Shown here: in pieces, positions 1 through 8,542 of the stretch | Numbering within the stretch: the stretch's first letter is position 1 | Layout of the letters: the number at the start of each line of letters is the position of its first letter | Assembly: GCA_022425185.1 (NCBI GenBank) | Contig: JAKMFY010000099.1 | Span: forward strand, 1 to 14,718 | Reading direction: 5' to 3' | Length of the DNA stretch: 14,718 nt | Origin: Candidatus Poseidoniaceae archaeon | GTDB lineage: Archaea; Thermoplasmatota; Poseidoniia; Poseidoniales; Poseidoniaceae | Translations under genes and position numbers: made by a program | Notes under the pieces: generated by a model | The model's database searches: none | Seen by the model: only the letters and a program-made list of their open reading frames with translations | Told to the model about the DNA's origin: nothing

Positions 1-3000
1 TTTCAGTGGTGTATAATCCATCAAAGAGGTCACCAACAACATAAGTTGTGTTTCCAAGATGTGTCCAATCTTGTAAGACACTAACATTCCAGCCAATTTC
101 TGCCTGAACTCGAATTGAGCCATTATCAGTTCCTGGCTGGTACAACTGAGATCCATTGTATTGGATATCAAAAACGTAATCATTCGGTCTGAGTGTCGAA
201 TCAAGAGACCAGGAGAGGGATAAGAGAGATGAATCAGGATTACTTGTGGTATTCACCCAAGTTCCATTGAAGTAGAACGAGTAATCACCCGGAACAGCAA
301 GTCCGACCTCGACACCCATGTGATCGGAGATTTGAACGAGAACATTCGTAGGCTCACCACGCAGTTGTGGAGTCGCAATGACCTCAAAATTCAGAATACC
401 GACAAGGGAATACTGGTCAACTCCGCTTAGATTTGCATCATCAGTAGATTCGTACAAATCAGGGTAGAAGCGTAATCGTGTTTCGAGAAGTCCTGCCGCA
501 ACGTTGACGTCAGTAGAATTGAGGAAAAATTGAATGTTGAACGCACCGTTTACGGATTGATTGAAGATTTCAACCCATTCACCACCGCTGTTGTTCTCTC
601 GCTTGGAGAAGGATAGATTTCCATTCATACCAACTGGAGAGGCTCCAATTGTCAAAGCGGTTCCATTAACCCAGATATTATCATCAAGAAGAAGAAGACT
701 TGAGTTTGTACCCGGACCTTCGAGCGTGGCAGTCAAGTTTGGAGCATCTCGAATATCGAGCGTTATTGATTGCATAACGGGACGTAGGTGATACGTAGGA
801 GGAGTTAGACCGGCAGCTGATTGAACCCATCCATCATAACCCAATGTTGCACTAATATTCGTCTTCGTCTCAAGTTCATCGAGAGTAATCTCAAATGTCC
901 AAGTACCGGATGGACTTACTGTAGTAGTCAAATTTTGAACACCATTGACCGAAGAAGTGAACGATAACCAAACAGTTGAGTTCACAACTTGTGAAGCATC
1001 TGCGAATGGTATTTGCTCATACCCAATGAATCCTTCAACTGTTGTTGTTGCTCCAGCACCAACAATTGGAGAATTTATAGCGTTAGGAGACGTATGGTTG
1101 AGTGTCGCATCATCAGTGACATTCATCCACCAAGAGTTGCTTGGACCAGTGGCTGTCGAGTTTGAAGTTAGAATTGTCTGTGCTGAGACATATCCTTTCT
1201 GTTCCACTTCAAGCATGATCGCTCCGAATCCAGGAGGAATTATCTCTGTTGGAAGACCTTGAAGAGTAAACGAACCGTTTGCATCAGTCATTGTGACATT
1301 GATGAGACGTTCAGGGGTGTTCAATCCACCAACACCTGCAAAGGCATCAACCAAAGGAACGAGGTAGCCCTTCACAAGTAGTTCTTCAACAGCTGTTTGA
1401 TTTTCCAGGAATCCTATATCTCCTGAAATGGTGATGTCACCATCGCTTCCGTCACGATCGAAATCGAATGGGGAATATGTGACGTTTCGAACATCCAGTT
1501 CAGCAGGGTCTGGGCATGGATCGAAAGGTACCCATCCGAAGTCAAGCCCACCTGCAGAACTGGATTGTTGAATTCGAACTTCTGCCCAGGTTCTCAAATG
1601 TTGAGCACCAATTGCGTAGCCGTTACCATTCCAATCCCCACCCTTGAATCCGCTAACAAGACGTGCTGGAAGGCCGATTACACGTGCCATAGTTACGAAA
1701 GTTGTAGCAAATTCACTGCATGTACCTTCGTTTGCAACTTCAAGCATGAAGGTGGAAAGATCTTCTCCATCAACAAGTCCAGAACCATCAAAATTGAGTT
1801 TGAACTCTGTTGAACTGTTCCCTTCTCGAAGGAACGTCTCCAATGCCAGAGCCTTATCGTAAGCATTTACCGCAGAGGAATCGGTGATAACACCGTTTGT
1901 GATATTCATCACAACAGACCGTGCATCTGTCGAATCGGTATAATAAGCAGGCAATTCGATTTCATATGGGAAACCTTGTCCTGCGATACTGTTACTCGCA
2001 AGTACGTCCCAATCAAAGTAATACTCAGGTTGTTGAACGATGATCTCTTCAACAAATCCACCTGATACTTCGTATCTGTGAGTGTCATTTGTACGAGTCA
2101 AGATTACAGCAGAATCCGCCCAGAAAGAGACGTTCGTCGTCGAAGCTGGCAACGGTAGAGCACCTTCACCAACTGGGAAATTATAGGTGATTTGCCACGT
2201 GATTGTGTCATTAGCAAACGTTGTACTCGCCATGTGCGTCAAATTTGTGAAGGGAGGAACAACCTCGGAGGCAGGATGAACACTGTTGTCATGTGAAAAG
2301 GAATTTCCAGTAGGGATGTCATTTGTGTATTTTCTCCAGTACTTAGGGAGGTCTTCATCTACAGAACCGGTTGTGTTGTTAGCCCAGAAGATAACATCGT
2401 TTTGCGGCATATCATCAGTGGGATCGAACAAATTGAATGGAGCTCCAACACAATTGAAGAACCAGAATTGTTGTGGACATTCAGCCCCATCAAGCATACC
2501 TCCACCATCAGTATCGGGATTTCTCCAATCCGAACCTGTTGCATTTTCTACGGCATCGGGTATACCATCGTTATCATAATCGTCTGGAAGTAAATCATCT
2601 GAAGGATCGTTTTCAGGATTGGTGCTATCGAAATATTCAGTTCGGTCGTCTACACCCCCGTTATCAGTATCGACCGCCAAGTAATCAGTCACCCAGATAT
2701 CTGTCGAACCATTTGTAATTCCAATGAATGCAAGGTTGCACCCCGTCGTATTTTCAAAGTAAGAATTGATACCGTCACCATCAGGATCAAGTAAGTTGAA
2801 ACAGGGTTCAGTCGGGTCGGTGTTATCGAAGACTTCATCATAATCATTGACACCATCGCCATCTGTATCGACAAGAGTTGGATTTGAGAACCAACCAAAT
2901 GTTCCGAGTAATTCTTGCCAGTTAGCAAGACCATCGCCATCAGAATCTGTGTAATCATCGTCGCAGTAGGTTCGTGTTGTCCCTATTGTACCGTCACTGT

Positions 3001-4633
3001 TAGCAGCAGTGTGGCAGAAAGAGCCATTGCGGTTGTCAACAGAAGTTGGCGTCCCTGTAGGCCCAACGCTGACACCTTGCATGACGTTGTTCGTCACACT
3101 TAGATATGCGAATGAAGAAAAAGTCCCTGAAACATTGTAGAATCCAATACCTCCGTTTGGATTGAAGCCACTTCCATCGGTGACTTGCAGTTGATTTGAA
3201 CCAGGAGTATAGGAAACAAAACTTGTCGAATAGTCAACAAGAGAATCACACGGATCTGTTCCGTGGCTTACGTTACGTTCATCTCCGTCATTGATACCTC
3301 CAAAGTCCGTGTCAGCAACGTTCCATTCGGTACAAGAAAGATTCTCTTCCCAATTTTGGATTCCATCGTTATCTTCGTCTCCAGAGTCCTCCCTTCGGGT
3401 CGGGTCGGTTTCACCAGCATCAACGATTCCGTTTCCGTTAGCATCTTCCTCACCATCATCGAACGCATCGTCATCAGTGTTGTTGTTACGAGGATCGGAT
3501 GCTTGTGGAGGATTTCCGTATGCACCGTTGACTTCAATACCGTCAGAGATACCATCGTTATCTGTATCAGAACTTGTTGGATCGGTAAGGAGAGTAAGAG
3601 CTTCGTAAGAATCGTTCAATCCATCGTTATCAGTATCGCTGTCTTGAGGGTTTGTTGAAGTGATACCATCCACTTCAGCAGTTAGAGTAGCACATGCTCC
3701 GGGGCCGATGCCTTGGACAGGGTCGCAAGGTGAGACTGTTTCTGTAGGTACGCCATCAGGACCGGGGCGGAAACATGGCACTCCTCCACAGTTCGTAGTC
3801 CATGAAGGGTTCACATATTCCATGAGATTGATCAAACCATCGTTGTCAGGGTCGCCATTTGGACCATCAGCATTTGATGGACTGGTGGCATTCAGACCGT
3901 TTGCTGCTTCCCAACCATCCGGCATTCCGTCACCATCAGTGTCCCATCCATTAGGGTCTTCATCAGCGATACCATCACCGTCGTCATCGTCTGATGAACA
4001 ATCAGCGTCTCCATCGTTATCCGAATCGGAACCATCGATTTGACCATCCTTGTCATCATCGAAATTATTTGCACAGATGTTACCAACTGGGTCTTCATCG
4101 CACAGAATCACATTGCCTTGACCATCACTTCCAGTATCCCCACATTTGGGTTGATTGAACTGCAGTGCATCCTCTTCGTTCCAGTCATTAACCGGGATGG
4201 TCCCATTCCACCAGACTCCGTTGTCAAGAACACCGGGTGTTGCACTGTTGTCCCAATTTGATGGTTGAAGGTATGAATATTCTTGCAGATTGGACATTCC
4301 ATCGCCGTCAGGATCACCGACTGCACCGTCACCGCCAGTTGAAGAAAGCGGGTCTAATCCGTACTTCCATTCCCAACCATCTGGTAAGCCATCATTGTCA
4401 GAATCCCAATCGGTTGCTGCAGTGTTGATGAGATATTCTAGACCATATGTCAGCCCATCACCGTCTTGATCCGATGCTGCGCTTACGTCAACAGAAACAA
4501 AGTCGATTGCAGCGAACGTGGAACAGACCATCAATACAACGAGGAAAAGGGACTGCGCCACATTTCTTCTTCTTGATCGATCAATCCCAACGTAACTCGG
4601 AGCATTTTTACTCAGCGGGTCCGCATCATTCAT
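1..4633 (-). CDS. Giant secreted calcium-repeat protein with transglutaminase-like domain (3' end outside window)
   Basis: The frame is open for 1544 codons from ATG 4633 to the window edge; I checked it row by row and found no stop. The first in-frame upstream stop leaves ATG 4633 as the only ATG before the hydrophobic stretch. Residues 19-23 are basic (RSRRR) and about 28-52 are hydrophobic and end in VSA, a signal peptide. Residues about 55-705 hold some 18-20 aspartate-rich motifs such as DQDGDGL and DTDGDGM, like thrombospondin type 3 calcium repeats, with scattered cysteines. Residues about 915-1045 look like a transglutaminase/protease core: Cys972 in GTCSEF, His1012 in QHLRTWAEV and Asp1038 in WVPFDP. 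Beta-rich modules follow. About 40 N-glycosylation sequons are visible. The likely site is the cell surface or outside the cell; the substrate is unknown. It lies 53 bases after the preceding surface-protein gene and is probably co-transcribed with it. GGAG sits only one base before the ATG, so the start is not certain. Confidence 0.85.
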   Translation of the reverse strand, partial: MNDADPLSKNAPSYVGIDRSRRRNVAQSLFLVVLMVCSTFAAIDFVSVDVSAASDQDGDGLTYGLEYLINTAATDWDSDNDGLPDGWEWKYGLDPLSSTGGDGAVGDPDGDGMSNLQEYSYLQPSNWDNSATPGVLDNGVWWNGTIPVNDWNEEDALQFNQPKCGDTGSDGQGNVILCDEDPVGNICANNFDDDKDGQIDGSDSDNDGDADCSSDDDDGDGIADEDPNGWDTDGDGMPDGWEAANGLNATSPSNADGPNGDPDNDGLINLMEYVNPSWTTNCGGVPCFRPGPDGVPTETVSPCDPVQGIGPGACATLTAEVDGITSTNPQDSDTDNDGLNDSYEALTLLTDPTSSDTDNDGISDGIEVNGAYGNPPQASDPRNNNTDDDAFDDGEEDANGNGIVDAGETDPTRREDSGDEDNDGIQNWEENLSCTEWNVADTDFGGINDGDERNVSHGTDPCDSLVDYSTSFVSYTPGSNQLQVTDGSGFNPNGGIGFYNVSGTFSSFAYLSVTNNVMQGVSVGPTGTPTSVDNRNGSFCHTAANSDGTIGTTRTYCDDDYTDSDGDGLANWQELLGTFGWFSNPTLVDTDGDGVNDYDEVFDNTDPTEPCFNLLDPDGDGINSYFENTTGCNLAFIGITNGSTDIWVTDYLAVDTDNGGVDDRTEYFDSTNPENDPSDDLLPDDYDNDGIPDAVENATGSDWRNPDTDGGGMLDGAECPQQFWFFNCVGAPFNLFDPTDDMPQNDVIFWANNTTGSVDEDLPKYWRKYTNDIPTGNSFSHDNSVHPASEVVPPFTNLTHMASTTFANDTITWQITYNFPVGEGALPLPASTTNVSFWADSAVILTRTNDTHRYEVSGGFVEEIIVQQPEYYFDWDVLASNSIAGQGFPYEIELPAYYTDSTDARSVVMNITNGVITDSSAVNAYDKALALETFLREGNSSTEFKLNFDGSGLVDGEDLSTFMLEVANEGTCSEFATTFVTMARVIGLPARLVSGFKGGDWNGNGYAIGAQHLRTWAEVRIQQSSSAGGLDFGWVPFDPCPDPAELDVRNVTYSPFDFDRDGSDGDITISGDIGFLENQTAVEELLVKGYLVPLVDAFAGVGGLNTPERLINVTMTDANGSFTLQGLPTEIIPPGFGAIMLEVEQKGYVSAQTILTSNSTATGPSNSWWMNVTDDATLNHTSPNAINSPIVGAGATTTVEGFIGYEQIPFADASQVVNSTVWLSFTSSVNGVQNLTTTVSPSGTWTFEITLDELETKTNISATLGYDGWVQSAAGLTPPTYHLRPVMQSITLDIRDAPNLTATLEGPGTNSSLLLLDDNIWVNGTALTIGASPVGMNGNLSFSKRENNSGGEWVEIFNQSVNGAFNIQFFLNSTDVNVAAGLLETRLRFYPDLYESTDDANLSGVDQYSLVGILNFEVIATPQLRGEPTNVLVQISDHMGVEVGLAVPGDYSFYFNGTWVNTTSNPDSSLLSLSWSLDSTLRPNDYVFDIQYNGSQLYQPGTDNGSIRVQAEIGWNVSVLQDWTHLGNTTYVVGDLFDGLYTTE
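2530..4472 (-). repeat. Protein-level calcium-binding repeat block (TSP3-like DxDxDG motifs)
   Basis: This stretch encodes residues about 55-701 of the giant secreted protein. Motifs of the form DxDxDG followed by a hydrophobic residue recur roughly every 25-45 residues, for example DSDNDGL, DPDGDGM, DTDNDGI, DPDGDGI and DTDGGGM. This is the calcium-coordinating pattern of thrombospondin type 3 repeats. The spacing and flanks vary, so it is a degenerate protein repeat and not a clean DNA tandem repeat. A segment of about 95 residues without the motif (roughly 462-558, bases 2960-3250) interrupts the series. Confidence 0.8.
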
Positions 4634-4686
4634 GCTCCATGGTCGTCCCTATAGCACATAAGGGAAATGGTACGTTGTTCATACAA

Positions 4687-7587
4687 TCAAAGAGAATCGT
4701 CATCGGTTTCAACTTCAACAAGTTCTAATTCAACCTCTGATGATGCATCTGGTGAAGGGGTAGATTCGAGGTCATCCCAGTCGAAGCTAGGTTCTTCCTC
4801 AACAACTTCTGTTGGTTCAACCATTGAAGCATATAATTGAGATTTAATCTTGTTCTGCCCTCGTCGATAAAGACCGAATCCGAGCAAAACAAGAACTGAA
4901 AGGAACATAACCAGAGTAGTTGGTTCAGGATCAGCGAGTTCACTCATGATGGCGTTGATGATACCAGAACTTTCGGTCTTGAAAGAGAACGTCGGTTCTT
5001 GAGTATAACAAATTTCAGCGTTGCAAGGATATGGATTTTCTTCATCCATCGGCACTACAGTCAACTGAAAATCAACCATCTGTCCGTTCTTTACGTTTGC
5101 TGGAGCTGTAATTTCAAGCGTGAAGTCTTCAGTAGAAAAGGCTGGAAGGGAGAGTGAGACGAAATCGCCACCATCAAGAGTGCCATCCCAACCGTCGGGA
5201 GTATCTAGAGTGATAAAGACCTGTAATTCTACGTTATTTTGGTTCTCAATTCTGTACTCGACGTCGATTGTTTCGCCAGCGCCTATGCGTGTAGATTGAG
5301 TCTTCTGCTCTACAGCAAGTCGACCAGGTTCAACCTCACTGCTGATTTCAACAGTGAGTGGTAAGTCAAAGTAACGAGGATCTTCATCACCGTCAGTTTC
5401 CTCTGCGACCTGCATATAGATGGTATGTAGTCCAGCTTCTACTTGTTGGCGTACGGTCATCTCGACCTTGATGTCCACGTATTGACCACCGGTTAGGGAT
5501 GCTACGAGAGCGATGTTCCCATCAACATCGGTGATATCGTACATCCAGGTAGCGTAACTTGGATCTTCATCGATGTTTCTTTGGACAGCAGACGGATTTC
5601 TAATGACCCAATTTGTAGTTCCTGCATCTTCAGAAGAATCTGTAATACGAACGTTATAGACGATTGTTGAACCTGGGGATACAGGGCCAACTGTGCCAAG
5701 AGTACCAGCATCTGAATCCGAAATGACCTCGGCAAGTATTCCAAAGGTTCGATGAATTGTCCATCCAACAGAGGTTGAGAGCGTTTCTTCAGAACTGCCG
5801 TCAGAGGTTACAGTAAATCTCAACAAGCCGATATCGACCGAATCTCGTTCAATTGGTGGATAAACTTCAACCCGAATGATCAGTATTTCGCCTTGGCCAA
5901 CGATTGGAGTTAACGAATCAATTCCCTGTTCGGTCAATTCGGTTCCAGTCCCATTAATGAGGAACTTTACACTCCATGCAACCGGAATCTCTTGTATCCG
6001 TAAACGATAGCTGTCATCATCAAAACCTACGTTTGTAATCTTTAGATAGAAATCTCCAACTTCGTCATAGTCCACGTAATGAGATAAATTTTCATTATAG
6101 AAATCAAGTCGATCGGAGTCATATATCTGAATTTGTTGCTCGACATCTTCAAACACCTCAATATCTGGCTCTCCGAATTGATTCACTTTTTCTACATCGA
6201 TTTCGAGTGAGATTAATCGTACTTCAGCACTACTTCCAGCACCGTTCGAGACATACGCTCTTGCTTCTACAACAATTTGGTAATTGTCGCTGATTCCACT
6301 CAAATCATCAGGCACTTCAACGGTGAGTTCGGGTCGAACAGACGCACCCCCCCCACTCAAGGTATATCCGCCCGGATTCGACCAAATTGGATCGGACCAA
6401 CCAGATGGAAGTGATTGTTGCAGTTCAAGTTCAACTGTGAGATCAGATGTTAATGCCCCAGTGTGTTCCAGTGTTAGTTCAATGGTAGAGGTTTGCCCTG
6501 GCGCAACTAAGAGACGACGTATCTGATTCTGTGGGAAATCCAAGTAAATATCGTGTTCTAAGAAGGTCATCCCAAGTGGATGCTCGTAATTGATGCTATG
6601 ACCTTGTACATCGGTAATAACCATGGTCAAGGGATACAGTCCTGGTGTGATCCCGGATTCATAAGTGAACGAGAAGTTTCCTACGAGTCCGTTGTTATCC
6701 AGTTTTAGATCTGAATCTGTAAATTCTTTTTCAAACACTGAGTTTGCTTCATTTGGAGTGCTAAGGACAAGTTCGATTTTGTCGATGTCATCTCTGCCAA
6801 AAGCGTCTCGTACATCGACACTGAATTGCATTGTTCGCATTTCCAAACGGTGTGTAGGAGACCACTCGGTAACTTCCACTTCAGACCAGCCTTCGCCTTC
6901 ATAGTGGACCTTTACTTGCGAACCAGTCAGAGCGTTTGCTCGTAATTCAATGCGAGAATATTCGTTTCCAACTGTACCGCCGTATGCCATGTCTACTTCA
7001 CAGGTCGTGCCTCCAAGTGGACTGCCATCTCCACCACCTTCACATGAGGCAGTTGCTTCGATATCCAGCGAAAGACGATCACCGTTTTCTACTGTGAATC
7101 CTGCAGAACCTACATCGAGGAGGATCGTGTAGGGTTGCCAAGAACCGCTGCCACCGAAGAATCCTGCATCTTGTGGTTCGCCCAAATCCTCAGTCATCTG
7201 TTCAACGAGGTTACTGCCTGAGTAAAGTTTGAACGTTGCCTCAGCAGTAGAGGTATTTTGACTCGCACGCCACTTCAAATAGACAACGACTTTAATCTCG
7301 TTACTTGATTTTCCTTCGATGTCCAAGTCTGAAATCATCTCGTCAGATTCAAATTGTATTCCGCTACCGAGTACGCTGGATTCCTTTTGGCTACCCTCTG
7401 GTTGTAGTGTTGTGATGGCATTATCGCCGTCAATCAAATCCAGATATAATTCATAATCTTCTAAATCCTCGCCTACTGAAGAAACAAAATCTGCCTCATA
7501 CAACGTAGGCTGCTCTGCATTTTGCAGAGGTATTCCCATTAAAAGAAGCGAAATCAGTGCCAAGAAAACAAATCGATTGGAAGACAT
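4687..7587 (-). CDS. Membrane-anchored surface protein with NEW3/CARDB-like modules
   Basis: The protein has 966 residues from ATG 7587. The reading frame can be extended two codons to a TTG at 7593, but ATG is preferred, and AGGGA lies about 10 bases upstream. An N-terminal signal peptide (SSNRF, then a hydrophobic run to about residue 22) is followed by a long beta-rich ectodomain. Segments such as EYRIENQNNVELQVFI and LTVEVPDDLSG resemble NEW3/CARDB immunoglobulin-like modules of archaeal surface proteins; I see three or four. A single transmembrane helix lies at about 890-907, followed by RRG and two lysines, so the last ~55 residues should be cytoplasmic. That tail is very acidic (EEEPSFDWDDLES near the middle) and ends in DDDSL. 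Only about four N-glycosylation sequons are visible. No catalytic motif is recognised. A role as cell-envelope or adhesion protein is an inference from architecture. It is first in a tandem with the giant calcium-repeat gene. Confidence 0.85.
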   Translation of the reverse strand: MSSNRFVFLALISLLLMGIPLQNAEQPTLYEADFVSSVGEDLEDYELYLDLIDGDNAITTLQPEGSQKESSVLGSGIQFESDEMISDLDIEGKSSNEIKVVVYLKWRASQNTSTAEATFKLYSGSNLVEQMTEDLGEPQDAGFFGGSGSWQPYTILLDVGSAGFTVENGDRLSLDIEATASCEGGGDGSPLGGTTCEVDMAYGGTVGNEYSRIELRANALTGSQVKVHYEGEGWSEVEVTEWSPTHRLEMRTMQFSVDVRDAFGRDDIDKIELVLSTPNEANSVFEKEFTDSDLKLDNNGLVGNFSFTYESGITPGLYPLTMVITDVQGHSINYEHPLGMTFLEHDIYLDFPQNQIRRLLVAPGQTSTIELTLEHTGALTSDLTVELELQQSLPSGWSDPIWSNPGGYTLSGGGASVRPELTVEVPDDLSGISDNYQIVVEARAYVSNGAGSSAEVRLISLEIDVEKVNQFGEPDIEVFEDVEQQIQIYDSDRLDFYNENLSHYVDYDEVGDFYLKITNVGFDDDSYRLRIQEIPVAWSVKFLINGTGTELTEQGIDSLTPIVGQGEILIIRVEVYPPIERDSVDIGLLRFTVTSDGSSEETLSTSVGWTIHRTFGILAEVISDSDAGTLGTVGPVSPGSTIVYNVRITDSSEDAGTTNWVIRNPSAVQRNIDEDPSYATWMYDITDVDGNIALVASLTGGQYVDIKVEMTVRQQVEAGLHTIYMQVAEETDGDEDPRYFDLPLTVEISSEVEPGRLAVEQKTQSTRIGAGETIDVEYRIENQNNVELQVFITLDTPDGWDGTLDGGDFVSLSLPAFSTEDFTLEITAPANVKNGQMVDFQLTVVPMDEENPYPCNAEICYTQEPTFSFKTESSGIINAIMSELADPEPTTLVMFLSVLVLLGFGLYRRGQNKIKSQLYASMVEPTEVVEEEPSFDWDDLESTPSPDASSEVELELVEVETDDDSL

Positions 7588-7681
7588 AGTCAAGACATCC
7601 CTTATGTTGACGGATAGCAGCAGGCGTTAAACCGTTTTGCATGATTTGTGTAAACAATCGTCATTACCCACTTCATAATAT
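7588..7681 (-). promoter_or_regulatory. Upstream region of the surface-protein gene
   Basis: These 94 bases lie between the tRNA-Leu 3' end and the surface-protein start and must hold the leader of that gene. Read on the minus strand, the region begins with an AT-rich stretch (CAATATTATG) directly after the tRNA CCA. It carries an AGGGA Shine-Dalgarno-like stretch about 10 bases before ATG 7587. I cannot identify a convincing TATA/BRE pair. Read-through transcription from the tRNA is possible. Confidence 0.3.
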
Positions 7682-7768
7682 TGGTATCGAGGGAGGGATT
7701 TGAACCCTCGAACCCATCTGGGACCGGATCTTAAGCCCGGCGCCTTTGACCACCTCAGCCACCTCGAT
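7682..7768 (-). tRNA. tRNA-Leu (anticodon UAA), CCA encoded
   Basis: The minus strand folds as a class II tRNA. The acceptor stem ATCGAGG pairs fully with CCTCGAT, followed by discriminator A and an encoded CCA. The D-arm carries GGTCAAAGGC. The anticodon stem CCGGG/TCCGG (one G-U pair) holds the loop CTTAAGA, giving anticodon UAA for the Leu codons UUA and UUG. A long variable arm (CCC AGAT GGG) is typical of tRNA-Leu. The T-arm is GAGGG TTCAAAT CCCTC. No intron is seen. The length is 87 bases with CCA. It lies 36 bases after the stop of the upstream dehydrogenase gene on the same strand, so it may be processed from a shared transcript. Confidence 0.95.
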
Positions 7769-7777
7769 AACCTGTCT

Positions 7778-7805
7778 GGGAACAAGGATGTATGAAATCC
7801 TTCCC
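7778..7805 (-). terminator. Hairpin between the SDR gene stop and tRNA-Leu
   Basis: On the minus strand GGG-AAGGAT, a 7-base loop and ATCCTT-GTT-CCC can form a stem of 6 plus 3 pairs with a 3-base bulge. It touches the last base of the SDR stop codon and ends about 10 bases before the tRNA 5' end. No U-run follows, so a classical intrinsic terminator is doubtful. An RNA-processing or 3'-end stabilising structure fits equally well. Confidence 0.3.
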
Positions 7806-8542
7806 TAAGGAGAAAGTGTCCATCCACCGTCAACTTTCAGTTCCTGTCCGGTGATGTATGATGCATTTGCCAAGAAGAAAACCGCTGATGCGATATCCTC
7901 TGGCGTACCTGAACGCCGTAGGGGTACTCGTTGCAAAACATTGTCGAAATGCTCCTGCTCCCAATCCGCGGAAAGTATAGCCCCAGGGCCCACACAATTT
8001 ACTCGGATACGAGGAGCAAGTTCTCCTGCAAGACCGAGCATGAGTTGACGCAAGCCTGCTTTGCTGGTTGTATAATGAGATAATTTTTCCCAATGCTGAC
8101 CACCAGATGTGTCGGTTAAAGCAACAACAGAACCTTCTGCAGAGGAGAGACTCATTGACAATGCTTGGGTCAATTGCAACGGAGCTTCCACATGCAACCG
8201 GTTCATGAACCGCATGTCTTCAACCGTGAGATCTTCGATTGGTATTTGACTGTATTTCGAAGCATTGTGAACAAGGACATCAAGTCCACCTCTTTGTTTG
8301 ACAAAGGGATGGTTTTCGATCAATTCTCCGAGTGTTTCTGTGGCCTGTTCGTCTGTTAAATCGGCTTGAAGGACGTCTGCCTTTACTCCTGAAGTTCGCA
8401 ACTCTTCCGCAAGGTGTTTTCCTTCTTCAAGTGAAGAGGATACATGAATAATGACGGAGTAACCGTTACGAGCAAAATGTTCAACGATGGCTTTGCCTAT
8501 CCGCTTAGCACCACCCGTAACAAATACAGTAGGATTGGCCAT
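7805..8542 (-). CDS. Short-chain dehydrogenase, pteridine reductase-like
   Basis: This is a 245-residue single-domain Rossmann oxidoreductase of usual SDR length. Residues 9-16, TGGAKRIG, are the nucleotide-binding glycine motif; the arginine in this place is seen in pteridine reductases (PTR1, FolM) and suggests NADPH. D61 in ADLTD contacts adenine. N93-A94-S95 is the structural NAG-type motif in its pteridine-reductase form. Tyr157 and Lys161 (YTTSK) are catalytic. Asp144 stands exactly 13 residues before Tyr157 and takes the place of the usual catalytic serine, as in the Asp-Tyr-Lys triad of PTR1. The C-terminus GQELKVDGGW is typical of SDRs. The likely role is NADPH reduction of a pterin or folate, but a general SDR on another carbonyl cannot be ruled out. 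AAGGA lies 5 bases before the ATG. The gene diverges from lipA and precedes tRNA-Leu on its own strand. Confidence 0.85.
   Translation of the reverse strand: MANPTVFVTGGAKRIGKAIVEHFARNGYSVIIHVSSSLEEGKHLAEELRTSGVKADVLQADLTDEQATETLGELIENHPFVKQRGGLDVLVHNASKYSQIPIEDLTVEDMRFMNRLHVEAPLQLTQALSMSLSSAEGSVVALTDTSGGQHWEKLSHYTTSKAGLRQLMLGLAGELAPRIRVNCVGPGAILSADWEQEHFDNVLQRVPLRRSGTPEDIASAVFFLANASYITGQELKVDGGWTLSP

Noticed and set aside
561..4261. Many plus-strand open frames of 60-130 codons across the left part
   Set aside because: They lie opposite a 1544-codon minus-strand frame with clear domains. Their products show no recognisable motifs and look like antisense shadows.
2500..4480. CRISPR array or DNA tandem repeat
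   Set aside because: The repetitive look comes from aspartate-rich protein motifs with varied codons and spacing. There are no constant repeats with unique spacers.
7588..7593. TTG 7593 as start of the 966-residue surface protein
   Set aside because: It is a rare start codon only two codons before an ATG, and the signal peptide is complete from the ATG.
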